From NCBI RefSeq assembly GCF_040939455.1, contig NC_134119.1, positions 67,814,890 through 67,878,889 on the forward strand: 64,000 bases of DNA. Reading direction: 5' to 3'. The position numbers were made by a program, and so were the translations under genes. The notes under the pieces are model-generated. The model worked only from the letters and a program-made list of their open reading frames with translations. It searched no databases and was not told the DNA's origin. Origin of the DNA: Microcebus murinus (Eukaryota; Chordata; Mammalia; Primates; Cheirogaleidae). Positions 1-12,465 of this stretch are shown here, piece after piece (positions within the stretch are counted from its first letter, which is position 1; every line of letters starts with the position of its first letter).

Positions 1-179
1 TGAGGTAGGGGTGATGGCTAAGGGATGTGGGGTTTTGTTTGGGGGTGATGAAAGTGTTCTAAAATTAACTGTGGTGATGATTGCACGACTCTGTGAATAT
101 ACTTTAAATGATTGAATTATACACTTTAAATGGGTGAATTGTGTGGCGTGTGAATTATAACTCACTAAAGCTGTTAAAC
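1..179 (+). mobile_element. L1 LINE 3' UTR end (fragment)
   Basis: The sequence runs through the typical end of a mammalian L1 3' UTR: a 'gattgcacgactctgtgaat' block, then a 'cactttaaatgggtgaatt' block, then 'ataactcactaaagctgtt'. It is cut by the window's left edge, so only the 3' tail is visible. The family assignment is from memory of L1 consensus sequences. Confidence 0.75.
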
Positions 180-1640
180 GCAACAGCTGTTAAAGCAGTT
201 TAATTCATTATATAACTCATAATGGTTCTGATTCTCTGATCAAACCCTACATGGCATAGCATAACTCAGCTTGTTGATGTCTGCCAATCTAATAAGGGTA
301 GGTTCCTGTTGCTTTAATTAGAATTTATCTGGTTACTAATCTCTCAAGCTCCTCATCACATGTTTGTTAGTCTTTTGGATTTTCTCTTCTATAAATTGCC
401 TGTTTTTCTAAAAATCCTTTCCTATTTTTCTGTTGGGGTTGCTATGTGTTTTTGTTGTTGTTGTTGTTGTTGTTATGGTTGATCTCTAGGAGTCTGCAGC
501 CTAGTCTTTAATCCCTTGTTGATTTTAGGTATTGCAAATATCTTCTCCCACTTCATCATCTCTTATTACCTTGGCCCAGAGAAATCCTTACTGCTGATGT
601 ACTCCAATTAATTTTTTGATTTGTGGTTCATCCACTTGATATTTTTAAAAGAAGTCCTTAATACTCGCCTACATTTTCTTTTATTAACTATGAGGTTTTA
701 CTCTTTGCATTTAAGACTTTATTAGCAGCTGGTATCCATCTTCCATTTATTGTGTTATGAGGTGGATAGGGTGTGCTCAGGGTCTTTAAAGGTGTAACTG
801 GGCATTAACCCAATTAGAGAGGAAGAAGGCAGTAAAGGAGGAGGACTGATGACCCCGCTCCCTCCTAGGCCTAACTTCCTCCAAGAAAATCCCACAGGCC
901 CCTCTGCAATCACCACATCTTAGACTAATGTCAGCAACTTCCTCCTAGCAGCTTCACACATCTGGGTGAGAGCCCCAACTTCTACTCAGTTACCCAGGGG
1001 TCTGATGTTCCTTAGTGTTACTGGGATTGTGTTATTGGGGGGAAAGTGTTCATTCATAACACAGCATTTATTAGTTCAACAAATAAATATTTATTGAACC
1101 CTCAACACTGTCCTAGGCAGTGGGGATTAAGCAGTGAACAAAACAAAGCCCCAGCCTCATGGAGCTTGGTGGTGGAAAAAGACAATAAATATGTTTCAAG
1201 CAAATGCTGTGAAGAATAAAGCAATGCGAGGCAGAAAGGAAATTCTAAGCAGACAGGACCTATAAAGATGAGGTGGTCAAGGAAGGCCACTCTGACACAT
1301 GAAGAAGCTGAGATGAGATAATAGAGCAAATCCTTTCTGGGGGAAATTTAGAGGAAGAGATTTTCAGGCTGAGGTAATAGCAAATGCAAAGGTCCTGAGG
1401 TTGGAAATGGCTTGGCTTGATCAAAAACCAAGAGGCCAGGGTGGACAGAGCACAGTTACTGATGGAGATAAACAGGGGATAAGATCGTGAAAGTAGAGGT
1501 GGGTGGAGGAGGGCAGATCATGTAGGGTCTTGGGGCCACAATGAAGACTTTTTTATGTTATTTTTCTTGCAATGAGAAGTGATCTAAGTGTTATAACTAA
1601 GGAAGTAACATAAACCTATTTACTCATCAAAAAGATTATC
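180..1640. other. Intergenic AT-rich sequence with old LINE-like material
   Basis: No gene is visible. There is a short (GTT)n run at about 455-476. The part at 1180-1600 ('gcaaatgcaaaggtcctgag', then 'gggcagatcatgtagggtct') resembles the L2-type LINE sequence common in mammalian intergenic DNA. Another stretch at 1045-1140 resembles an old mammalian interspersed repeat. Assignments are by eye and weak. Confidence 0.4.
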
Positions 1641-2080
1641 CAGACTTTTTGTTTGCCACTATGATGGAGTAGCTAGTAGCTAACTATCTCTCCCACCAAA
1701 AATAACTATAGGTGACCAATACAGCCAGAAACTGGAATCACGATTCCAGAGAGAAGAGAAGTGTAATGAAGTGAGCCATACTGCATGCAATTTCCCTCAG
1801 GGAATTTGCCAACTCCCAAGCTGTGCTTATACTGGGTGAACACAGAAATCAGGCAAAAACCAAGAAATGAAGCAGAAAGTTGCTGCCAAAAGAGTAAAGA
1901 GCTAAGAAGAGAATTCAATAGTCTCACAGACCTGGGGAAATAGGAACTGGAATTCATGGCCTGCCAAGGAGGAGAGACCTGGTAAACACCTCAAGCTTTC
2001 AGATAACAGCAGGAGAAAGCTACATTCTAGAAGTAGGGGCAAATCAAAAACAGACCAGGCTCACTGGATCAAGATGATCT

Positions 2081-2420
2081 GGCCTGTGCGGGCGTGGTGG
2101 TTCACGCCTGTAATCCTAGCACTCTGGGAGGCCGAGGCGGGAGGATCATTTGAGCTCAGGAGTTCGAGACCACCAGCCTAAGCAAGAGCGAGACCCCGCT
2201 CTACTAAAAATAGAAAGAAATTAGCTGGACAACTAAAAATATATAGAAAATATTAGCCAGGCATGGTGGCACATGCCTGTAGTCCTAGCTACTCAGGAGG
2301 CTGAGGCAGGAAGATCACTTGAGCCCAGGAGTTTGAGGTTGCTGTGAGCTGGGCTGACGCCACGGCACTCTAGCTGGGGCAACAGGAGTGACACGCTATC
2401 TCAAAAAAAAAAAAAAAAAA
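2081..2420 (+). repeat. Alu (strepsirrhine type), full length
   Basis: The element has a left arm, a middle A-rich region with the strepsirrhine extra block, a right arm and a poly(A) tail. It is flanked by a perfect target-site duplication, aagatgatct, at 2071-2080 and 2421-2430. Confidence 0.95.
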
Positions 2421-2615
2421 AAGATGATCTGTCCACACTATAGCTGCATGACAGAAGAAAACTAAATCTTTCTTAAAGCAAGATCATACCACCCAGGAAA
2501 TATAATTTTAAATATATTATAATATTCATATTTTATCTAAAAATCACTAGTCTGGCCAGGAAATAAGACCAAATGACTAAAAACCAAGAGAAAAAACATA
2601 CAATAGGAGTATGTA

Positions 2616-2956
2616 GGCCGGGCTCGGTGGCTCACACCTGTAACCCTAGCACTCTGGGAGGCCGAGGCTGGCGGATTGCTCGAGGTTGGGAGTTCGAAAC
2701 CAGCCTGAGTGAGACCCCGTCTCTACTAAAAATAGAAAGAAATTAATTGACCAACTAAAAGTATATATATAAAAAATTAGCCGGGCATGGTGGTGCATGC
2801 CTGTAGTCCCAGCTACTTGGGAGGTTGAGGCAGGAGGATCACTTGAGCCCAGGAGTTTGAGGTTGCTGTGAGCTAGGCTGACGCCACGGCACTCACTCTA
2901 GCCTGGGCAACAAAGTGAGACCCTGTCTCAAAAAAAAAACCAAAAAAAAAAAAACC
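2616..2956 (+). repeat. Alu, full length
   Basis: Full-length + strand Alu with a poly(A) tail. The target-site duplication ataggagtatgta lies at 2603-2615 and 2957-2969. Confidence 0.95.
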
Positions 2957-3590
2957 ATAGGAGTATGTACCTAAAGGTGATTCAGATGCTGGAATTATCA
3001 GACTTTAAAGTAAATATGATTAATATGTTTCAAAAAAAATAGATGAAAAGATGAATAATTTCATTAGAGAATTGGAATCCAACACAGAAAAATAGAAAGA
3101 TAATTCCATGTAAATTCTATTGGGTTTTATAGAGGGTTTCTCTGGGGGGAAAAAAAGAAAGAAAAAAATGTGAATTCTAGAACTGAAAAATACATAATTA
3201 AAATAAAAATTCAGTAGATGAGTTTTACAGATTAGGGCCAGTAGGAAACAGATCAATAGAAAATATCTAGACCAAATCACAGTGAAATAGGATGCAAAAT
3301 ACATAAAAGACATATGAGACATATACATCATGGGAGAAAAGACTAACAAACACATACTTGAGTCCTAGAAGAGAGGAAAAATAGAATGAAGACTAGACAA
3401 TATTGAAGAGCTATTGGCCAAGAATTTTACAAAACTGATGAAAGGCATCAACCCCAAGCATAATAAACACAAAGAAAATCGCACTTGGGCATATGATAAT
3501 AAAACTTATGAAAACATAAGACAATGAATCTTGAAAGCAGAAAATGACAGTTTACCTTCAAAGAGGCAATAATAAGACTTACAACTGACT

Positions 3591-3914
3591 TTTTTTTTTT
3601 TTTTGAGACAGAATCTCACTCTGTTGCCTGGGATAGAGTGACATGGCGACAGTCTAGCTCATAGCAACCTCAAACTCCCGGGCTCAAGCAATCCTTCTGC
3701 CTCAGCCTCCCAAGTAGCTGTGACTATATGCATACACCACCATGCCTGGCTAATTTTTTAAATATATTTTTAGCTGGCCAATTAATTTCTTTCTATTTTT
3801 AGTAGAGACGGGGGTCTTGCTCTTTCTCAGGCTGGTCTTGAACTCCTGACCTTGAGCGATCCTCTCGCCTCCCAGAGAGCTAGGATTACAGGCTTGAGCC
3901 AACTGCATCCGGCC
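3591..3914 (-). repeat. Alu, reverse orientation
   Basis: The copy starts with a poly(T) run and ends in a degraded 'ccggcc'. It is flanked by acaactgact (3581-3590) and acagctgact, an imperfect target-site duplication. Confidence 0.92.
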
Positions 3915-4383
3915 ACAGCTGACTTTTAAATAGAAAAAAAGTAGAAGTAAAAAAACAATGCAATGACATATTGAAAGTGCTGAAAGAAAGCACTTGTTGA
4001 TCTAGAATATTACGCCCAGTGAAAACATCCTTCAAAAGTATGGCAAAACAAAGACATTGTCAGACAAACTAAAACAGAATATTCATATTCAGCAGGCCTG
4101 TGCAATAAGAAGTACTAACTGGAGTTTGTCAGGTAGGAGGAAAATGATCCCAGATGAAATTTAGGTAATGCAGGAAAAATAAGGAATACCAGAAAAGTAT
4201 GTAATAAATCTAAATTGAATATTAACTGCTTAAAACAACATCTTGTGGAACTTAAAATATATGTAGAATTAAAATGAAGACAATTGTAACACAAAGGCAG
4301 GAGGGGATAAAGGAAATTAAAGTGTCCTAAGTTCCTCACATGGTCCAAGAATTGGTCAAAGTACTAATTTAAAGTAGAACTTT

Positions 4384-4698
4384 ATGTAATACTAGCACTC
4401 TGGGAGGCCGAGGCGGGCGGATTGCTTGAGGTCAGGAGTTCGAAACCAGCCTGAGCAAGAGTGAGACCCCCGTCTCTACTATAAATAGAAAGAAATTAAT
4501 TGGCCAACTAATATATATATATAATTAGCCGGGCATGGTGGCGCATGCCTGTAGTCTCAGCTACTTGGGAGGCAGAAGGATCACTTGAGCCCAGGAGTTT
4601 GAGGTTGCTGTGGGCTAGGCTGATGCCACAGCACTCACTCTAGCCTGGGCAACAAAGCGAGACTCTGTCTCAAAAAAATAAAAAAATAAAAAAAAATC
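4384..4698 (+). repeat. Alu, 5'-truncated
   Basis: The first ~25 bases of the left arm are missing and the copy begins at 'tgtaatactagcac'. The duplication aagtagaacttta flanks both ends (about 4371-4383 and 4699-4711). The truncation therefore arose at insertion and not by later deletion. Confidence 0.9.
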
Positions 4699-5286
4699 AA
4701 GTAGAACTTTAATAAGCCAAGGATGCATATTGTAGTCTCTAGAATAGCCACCAAAAGAGGAATAAAAGAATATTACCATCAACATAACAGAAGAAAATGG
4801 AATGATAATAATAATAAATACAAAAGAATGCCAGAAAAGAAGATAATACACAAAATAGATGGGGCGAATAGAAAACAAATAGTAAAATGGTAGATTTAGA
4901 CAAATATATCAGTATTACAGTTTTGTTAGAATTGTTCCATTAAGACTTGTGCATTTTAATGTATGTAAAGTTTATCTGAATAAAAGAACTGCTAAAAATA
5001 TAATAACAATATTAAGTGAGAGGTGAAGCATGGAAGGGGTGGGGAATGTGTAGCCTTGGGGCCACATGTGGCCATCTGGATTCTTGAGTATGGCCTTTTG
5101 ATTAAATTCAAAGTTTACAGAACAAATCCTTTTAATAAAGTGATTTGTTCTGTGAAGTTTGGGTTCAGTTGAGGGGCTACAATTGGGGGTCTGGAGGGCC
5201 ACAGGCTTTGAGGCCACAGGTTCCCCACCCCTCATTGTTAAAGCTAGGAGTTGGGTATACTGTTTACTTCGTATATGTTTGAGAAT

Positions 5287-5616
<330 letters not shown>

Positions 5617-5692
5617 AAGAATTTTTAAATATCCTATAAAGATTTTTTTAAGTAATTAGAACTAAATACTGTAAATAAAAGGCAAGATTTTC

Positions 5693-5855
5693 TGAGCTGG
5701 TCATGCTGGCATGCGCCTGTAGGCCCAGCTACTCTGGAGGCTGAGGGAGGAGGATTGCTTGAGCTCAGGAGTTCAAGGTTGCAGTGAGCTATGATCATGG
5801 CACTGCACTCTAGCGAAGGCAACAGAGCGAGACTCTGTCCAAAAAACAAAAATAT
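5693..5855 (+). repeat. Alu right-arm fragment
   Basis: Only a right-monomer-like segment is present ('ctgtaggcccagctactctg' onward to the 'gactctgtcc' end). It is diverged and older than most neighbours. Confidence 0.75.
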
Positions 5856-6447
5856 ATATAGCTTCAAAATACCTAAACCAAAAGCTGACAGAACTGAAAG
5901 AAGAAATGGAAAAATCCCCCCAGTCATTCAGTAACTAGTAGAAGGAGCAATCAATAAAGATATTAAAGATCTAAACAGCGTGATTAACAAACTTGATCTG
6001 ACATACTGGCCCTGCAGAATGTGCATTCTTTTCAAATAGACACAAAGCATTTACCAAAATAGGTAAAATTCTGGACATAGAGCAAGCCTCAACAAATTTC
6101 AAAGAATTGAAATCATATGTATGTTCTCTGACCACAGTGAATTAAGTATGAACCAACAATAAAAAGATAACTGGGAAGTCATAAAATATTTTGAAAGTAA
6201 GCAATATATCACTAACATAATGCTCAGGTCAAATTAGAAAATATTTCGAACTGAATAATAATAGAAATGTGACATAAATTTGTGTAGTGTATCTACAGAA
6301 GTTCTCAGAAACCAAATTATGGCTTTAAATACAGATATTAGAAGAGAAGTTAAAAATCAATGAACTATGAATATCAGTGATCTAAGTGCTCACCTCAAAC
6401 AGCTAGAACAAGAATAGCATATTGAATACAAATAGAAAAATATGTAT

Positions 6448-6779
6448 TGACCGGGCACGGTGGCTCATGCCTGTAATCCTAGCACTCTGGGAAAACGAGG
6501 TGGAAGGATCGCTTGAGGTCAGGAGTTTGAGACCAGCCTGAGCAAGAGCAAGACCCTGTCTACTAAAAATAGAATAAATTAGCTCGGCATCGTGACACAC
6601 GCCTATAGTCCCAGCTAATTGGGAGGCTGAGGCAGGAGGATTGCTTGAGTCCAGGAGTCTGAGGTTGCTGTGAGCTAGGCTGACGCCACGGGATTCTACT
6701 CAGGGCAACAGTGTGAGACTCTGTCTCAAAAAAAAAAAAAAAGAATTGTTTAATTTAATTTAATTTAAAAATAAAAAAG
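6448..6779 (+). repeat. Alu with AT-rich tail
   Basis: + strand Alu whose tail has become a mixed (TTTAA)n/A-rich sequence (about 6743-6779). The flanking word aaatatgtatt occurs on both sides. Confidence 0.88.
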
Positions 6780-6841
6780 AAATATGTATTAACAATAAGA
6801 GCAGTCATCAATGAAATAGAAATAAACATATTATAAAATTA

Positions 6842-6936
6842 TGGCCAGGCGAGGTGGCTCACGCCTGTAATCCTAGCATTCTGGGAGGCCGAGGTGGGAG
6901 GATTGCTTGAGATCAGGAGTTCGAAACCAGCCTGAG
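6842..6936 (+). repeat. Alu left-arm fragment, abruptly ended
   Basis: Starts as a normal Alu and stops after 'gaaaccagcctga', where another Alu begins at once. Its right half is not found downstream, so this is a truncated copy. Confidence 0.85.
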
Positions 6937-7273
6937 GCTGGGCCCAGTGGCTCACGCCTATAATCCTAGCTCTCTGGGAGGCTGAGGCGGGTGGAGCGTT
7001 TGAGCTCAGGAGTTCCAAACCAGCCTGAGCAAGAGCGAGACCCCGGCTCTACTATAAATAGAAAGAAATTAATTGGCCAACTAATATATATAGAAAAAAT
7101 TAGCCAGGCATGGTGGCGCATGCCTGTAGTCCCAGCTACTCGGGAGGCTGAGGCAGGAGGATCGCTTGAGCCCAGGAGTTTGAGGTTGCTGCGATCTAGG
7201 CTGACTCCATGGCACTCACTCTAGCCTGGGCAACAAAGCAAGACTTTGTCTAAAAAAAAAAAAAATAATAATA
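6937..7273 (+). repeat. Alu (first of three in tandem)
   Basis: Full-length copy. Its right half carries three unusual words ('ctgcgatctaggctgac', 'tccatggcactcac', 'gactttgtctaaaa') that recur in the next copy 338 bases downstream. Confidence 0.9.
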
Positions 7274-7611
7274 GGCTGGGCGCGGTGGCTCATGCCTGTA
7301 ATCTCAGCACTCTGGGAGGCCGAGGCAGGCGGATTGCTCGAGGTCAGGAGTTCAAAACCAGCCTGAGCAAGAGCGAGACCCCGGCTCTATTATAAGTAGA
7401 AAAAAATTAATTGGCCAACTAATATATATAGAAAAAATTAGCCGGACATGGTGGCGCATGCCTGTAGTCCCAGCTACTCGGGAGGCTGAGGCAGGAGGAT
7501 CGCTTGAGCCCAGGAGTTTGAGGTTGCTGCGATCTAGGCTGACTCCATGGCACTCACTCTAGCCTGGGCAACAAAGCAAGACTTTGTCTAAAAAAAAAAA
7601 AAATAATAATA
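7274..7611 (+). repeat. Alu (second of three, tandem duplicate)
   Basis: The left half is nearly identical to that of the copy at 7612, and the right half is nearly identical to that of the copy at 6937. This is the pattern expected from an unequal exchange of a 338-base unit. Confidence 0.92.
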
Positions 7612-7951
7612 GGCTGGGCGCGGTGGCTCATGCCTGTAATCTCAGCACTCTGGGAGGCCGAGGCAGGCGGATTGCTCGAGGTCAGGAGTTCAAAACCAGC
7701 CTGAGCAAGAGCGAGACCCCGGCTCTATTATAAGTAGAAAAAAATTAATTGGCCAACTAATATATATAGAAAAAATTAGCCGGACATGGTGGCGCATGCC
7801 TGTAGTCCCAGCTACTCGGGAGGCTGAGGCAGGAGGATCGCTTGAGTCCAGGAGTTTGAGGTTGCTGTGAGGTAGGCTGACGCCATGGCACTCATTCTAG
7901 CCTGGGCAACAAAGCGAGACTCTGTCTCAAAAAATAAAATAAAAAAAATAA
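7612..7951 (+). repeat. Alu (third of three)
   Basis: Identical by eye to the 7274 copy until about 7847. It then continues into a different right end ('gtgaggtaggctgacgcc') and an A-rich tail. Confidence 0.92.
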
Positions 7952-8321
7952 GCCAAAAGTTTATTCTTATCAATAAAATTGATAAACTCTAGTAATTCTA
8001 ATTAAGTAAAAAAGAGAAATGGCACAAATTACTAATATCTGTCACCACAGATCTTATAGATAATTAAATGATAAGAGATATCATGAACCTTATGCAAATA
8101 ATTTGAAATTTTAGATAAAATAGACAAATTCCTTAAATACCTTAATAAAAATAAAATAGAACATGTGAGTGGTTGTATTTTTATAAAAGAAATTGAATTT
8201 GTAATTTAAAAGTCTTCCCACAAAGAAAATTCTAGTCCAGAAGGCTTCAGTGGTGAATTCTTCCAAGCATATAAAAATTAAATAACACTAATCTTACACA
8301 AGCACTTTCAAAGAGTAGAAA

Positions 8322-8495
8322 AAGATTAGCTGGACGTGGTTGCCCATGCCTGTAGTCTCAGCTACTTCGGAGGCTGAGGCAGAATCACTTGAGCCCAGGA
8401 CTTTGAGGTTACAGGGAGCTGTGATAGAGCTGCTGCCCTCCAGTGGGGATGACAAAATGAGACCCTGTCTCTAAAAAAAAAAAAAAAAAGAAGAA
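8322..8495 (+). repeat. Alu right-arm fragment
   Basis: Right-monomer segment with a poly(A) tail and no left arm. Diverged. Confidence 0.75.
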
Positions 8496-8804
8496 AGAAA
8501 AAAGAATAGAAAAAGGGAGGACGTTTCCCAACATGTTATATGATGTCAGCATAGTTTTATTATCAAAATCTAACAGGGATCTTACAGAAAAGAAAATTAA
8601 ATCAAATATGGCAGTGTATAAAAAAAGATAATACACCCTGATTGAGTGGGAATTAATCCAGAAATGGAGGTTAAGTGTGAAAATAAATTAATGTAATTAA
8701 TCACAATAATAAATTAAATGAAAATAAAGATAATCTCAATGGATATAAAATGAGCAGTTGATAAAAATGCAACACCAATTCATGATTTTAAAAAACTCTC
8801 ATCA

Positions 8805-9181
8805 GGCCGTGCCGGTGGCTCATGCCTATAATCCTAGCACTCTGGGAGGCCGAGGCAGGCAGATGGCTCAAGGTCAGGAGTTAGAAACCAGCCTGAGCAA
8901 GAGCGAGACCCCGTCTCTACTAAAAATAGAGACGGGGTCTCTACTAAATAGTCTACTAAAATAGTCTCTACTAAAAAGAAATTAATTGGCCAACTAAAAA
9001 AATATATAGAAAAAATTAGCCGGGCATAGTGGTGCGTGCCTGTAGTCCCAGCTACTTGGGAGGCTGAGGCAGGAGGATCACTTGAGCCCAGGAATTTGAG
9101 ATTGATGTGAGCTAGGCTGATGCCATGGCACTCTAGCCTGGGCAACACAGTGAGACTCTGTCTAAAAAAAATAAAAAAATA
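8805..9181 (+). repeat. Alu with internal microduplication
   Basis: Full-length + Alu flanked by aaaaactctcatca at 8791-8804 and 9182-9195. Positions about 8920-8985 contain extra shuffled copies of 'ctctactaaa' and 'gacggggtctctac'. This makes the element longer than its neighbours. Confidence 0.92.
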
Positions 9182-9194
9182 AAAAACTCTCATC

Positions 9195-9552
9195 AAACTA
9201 GTATCAGAAAGGATTCTCTATGATCTGATCAAGAGTATTATCATATTTATGGTGAACTATTTGAATGTCTTCCCCTGACATAGGAATGAGACAAGGATAA
9301 GGATATTTGTTACCACTATGCCTATTCAATATTGTACTGAAGTCCTAGCCAATGCAACAGGCAAGAAAAAGAAATCAATAGTATAAAGATTGGAAGAGAA
9401 GAAATGAAATTGTCATTATTCATAGAGGGGATGACTGTATATGTAGAACAATCGAGATGAATCTACAGATAAATCATTAGAATTATTAAGTAAATTTAGC
9501 AAAGTTACTGTATATAAGTTCACCATATAAAAATGCATTATATTCATAAATA
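9195..9552 (+). mobile_element. L1 ORF2 reverse-transcriptase-region remnant
   Basis: The order of words ('cctattcaatattgtactga', 'gtcctagccaatgcaacagg', 'cattattcatagaggggatg') follows the L1 ORF2 segment around the reverse-transcriptase active site. The reading frame is broken, so this is a fossil. It ends where a + strand Alu inserted at 9553 and resumes at 9902. Confidence 0.65.
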
Positions 9553-9879
9553 GGCCGGGCGCGGTGGCTCATGCCTGTAATCCTAGCACTCTGGGAGGCC
9601 GAGGTGGGTGGATTGCTCGAGGTCAGGAGTTCAAAACCAGCCTGAGCAAGAGTGAGACCCCATCTCTACTATAAATAGAAAGAAATTAATTGGCCAACTA
9701 ATATATATAGAAAAAATTAGCCAGGCATGGTGGCACATGCCTGTAGTCCCAGCTACTTGGGAAGCTGAGGCAGCAGGATTGCTTGAGCCCAGGAGTTTGA
9801 GGTTGCTGTGAGCGAGGCTCACGCCACGGCACTCACTCTAGCCTGGGCAACAAAGCGAGACTCTGTCTCAAAAAAAAAA
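9553..9879 (+). repeat. Alu, full length, young-looking
   Basis: Clean + Alu with a perfect 22-base target-site duplication (9531-9552 and 9880-9901, containing 'gcattatattcataaata'). Confidence 0.95.
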
Positions 9880-10124
9880 AAATGCATTATATTCATAAAT
9901 ACAAGGAACAAAAAAGTAATAAAATTTTTAAAAATATGATTTAGACAAGAATTAAAAAAATACCTAGGAGTAAATCTAACAAAAGATTTGCTGGATCTCT
10001 AATCAGAAAACTCTGAGACATTTGAGAGAAATTAAGGAAGATCTAAATAAATAATTCATAGCAACAGCATTCGTGATTGCCAAAAATCAGAAACAACTTA
10101 GTGTCCATCAAAAGTAAAATGGTT

Positions 10125-10456
<332 letters not shown>

Positions 10457-10511
10457 AGAGTAAAATGGTTAAGTTGTGGCATATTCATACAATGGGAGAG
10501 ATACATTAGAG

Positions 10512-10630
10512 AGATGGGGTCTTGCTATATTGCCCAGGCTGGTCTCAAACTCCTGGCCTCAACTAATCCTCCCACCTCGGCCTCCTGAGGTGCTGGGATT
10601 ACAGGTGTGTTGCACCACACCAGCCTACCT
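10512..10630 (-). repeat. Old Alu fragment, reverse orientation
   Basis: The segment from 'gatggggtcttgctatattg' to 'gggattacaggtgtgttgca' is a partial reverse Alu lacking a tail and the strepsirrhine block. It probably belongs to an older subfamily. Confidence 0.75.
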
Positions 10631-10639
10631 GGTGCCTTT

Positions 10640-11480
10640 TAACTACTCAAGCCACATCAGGAACCACAAACAGGTTCCTTCCCAGGCTTTATAACAAGCC
10701 ACTATCTAATACCCAAGATACAGTAATAACTACTAATCAAGAAGGACCTTTAGTAAACTTGGATTATCACCGTAAGTCCTCGAAGTAACCTAAGAAACCA
10801 TTATCTTCATTTCTTGGAGGAAAACAGACTCAGAGAGGGTTTCATGGTGCCAAGGTCACAGCTAGGAAGTAATGTAGCCAAAATTCAAACCCAACAATGT
10901 GGGACTCCAGGCTCACAGCCTTATCATCACTCTAGCCCAGTAGTTAAGACACATGGATTCCAGTCATTCATTCATTCTTTCATACATCCAACAAAATTTT
11001 TTGAGTGCCCACCCTAGACCAGCCATGTTCTAATCTCAAAATCATCTCCTACTGCAGAGAGCTCACATTCCAGGAGTGTTCTCAGATAGAACACAAACAC
11101 AGACATGGTGAACCGTGCCAGGAGGACCCCTGAAACAGAGTTAAGTGGCTAGAGGGATGGGGGTTTAGTATAGACAATGCGGCAGGAAAAGACCTCTCTG
11201 AGGAAGTGACAGCTGAACGAGCAATGGTCAGATGGACAAGAGGATGTATAACAGGACTCCCTTTCTGGGTCTGGGCTAGCAAAGAGGCCGAGTGGATAGG
11301 ATATCTTTTGTCCCAAATCTTCTTGTCAGTCAATTTTGAATGTAATCCTCTCTCTGGCCAGAAAAGCTAAGAATATTTCCCGCCCCCCAACCCCAATTTT
11401 CTCCTAAAAGGAATGAATGAAACGATGTGGGAAAGCCTTTGAGGACGTATTATTAATACAGACTGGAGCCACAAAAGGAG
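10640..11480. other. Intergenic sequence with MIR/L2-like remnants
   Basis: No gene is visible. 10750-10900 reads like a MIR element ('ccattatcttcatttcttgg' to the 'ggtcacagctaggaagtaat' core). 11140-11260 resembles L2-type text ('cctctctgaggaagtgacag'). Both assignments are by eye. Confidence 0.45.
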
Positions 11481-11499
11481 GCAGGAGAAGACTGAGTTG

Positions 11500-12080
11500 A
11501 GGTAAGTTTGCACAAGGCAGGACATCATTGTGACGGTGCCAGGCGGCCCGGCACGGAACAAACGGCAGAAAAGGCACAGCCTGGAGGCTGATAAGAAGTG
11601 CGGAGTGGACGGGGAGTCCCTCAATTCAACTCTCCCTTGCTTGGCCCCATTTCACCAAAGCTTGAGGCCAAAGGAAAGGCTCTGGCGCAGCCACCTTTTC
11701 CTTTCAACACCAGCCTTAAACGCTGCAGCAGTCATCCGCTCCGCCAGTGGGCATGCAGCCGCTCTACCCGGCAAGGACCGCCGCCTGGGCAGCCCTACGC
11801 ATGCGCAACCTCTCCATTACAGGTAACTGACAAGAGCAGTTGGGGCCTTGAGTCGTGCGCCTGCGTCTGGGAAGGAGACCGGGCGAGGCGGGGCGGGACT
11901 TAGAGGCCGCGCGTGCGCGCTCGGAACCGCCCCGCCCCCCTTTGCTCTTCTGGCGGGAAAAAGTGCACGCGCGTCTTACAGCCCTGGTCCAGACGCAACC
12001 GCCGTTCGTCGTTCGCGGCCTTCAGGTGGCTCCAGGTGCGCCCTGTCCGTGGCGAGTTTCCCCAGAGTAGCCCTGTCAGG
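11500..12080 (+). promoter_or_regulatory. CpG-rich probable promoter of KASH5
   Basis: This is the only CpG-dense block upstream of the KASH5 start codon. It contains NRF1-like sites (tacgcatgcgcaa about 11797-11808; gcgcgtgcgc 11909-11918) and an E2F-type site ggcgggaaa at 11952-11960. It also has GC boxes (gaggcggggcgggact about 11885-11900). A good splice donor, cag|gtaact, lies at 11820/11821. It could close a noncoding first exon joined to the acceptor at 13859. TSS position and assignment to KASH5 are inferred from position. Confidence 0.6.
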
Positions 12081-12087
12081 GCCCCTT

Positions 12088-12465
12088 CCCAGAATCCTGG
12101 CAAAGCCCCACAAATCGTAGGAGAGATCCCCCAATATCAGGTCCTTTAAATCCTGTTAAAAGTCCTCTTGAAATTCTGACCAAGTCACTTCAGAAATACT
12201 GAAAGGATCCCTCCTGGAGATCTTATAGGTGACCCCTGAAATCCTGTTAGAATCTTCTAGAAATTCTGTCAGACTTCTCCCTCAGCCTGACTTTCCTTGA
12301 AATCCTGTTACGTTCTCCCCAGATCCTAGCAGAGATTCCTGAAATCTTGTCAGAGATCCTCAGAAGTCTTGTCAAACCCACCAAAAATCCTCTCAGATTC
12401 CCTGCCCAAATTTAATCAGAGACCTCTGAAATTCCATCAGAGATCTCCCCAAAATACAGTCACCC
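12088..12465. repeat. Degenerate short tandem repeat
   Basis: Variants of 'gaaatcctgtcagagatccc' recur roughly every 20-35 bases across this stretch, for example near 12150, 12238, 12298, 12340 and 12428. The array looks like an old minisatellite. It directly follows the CpG-rich block. Confidence 0.65.

Noticed and set aside
8758..9196. Short open frames within Alu copies, here and at many other Alus
   Set aside because: Alu-derived translation with no evidence of exonisation.
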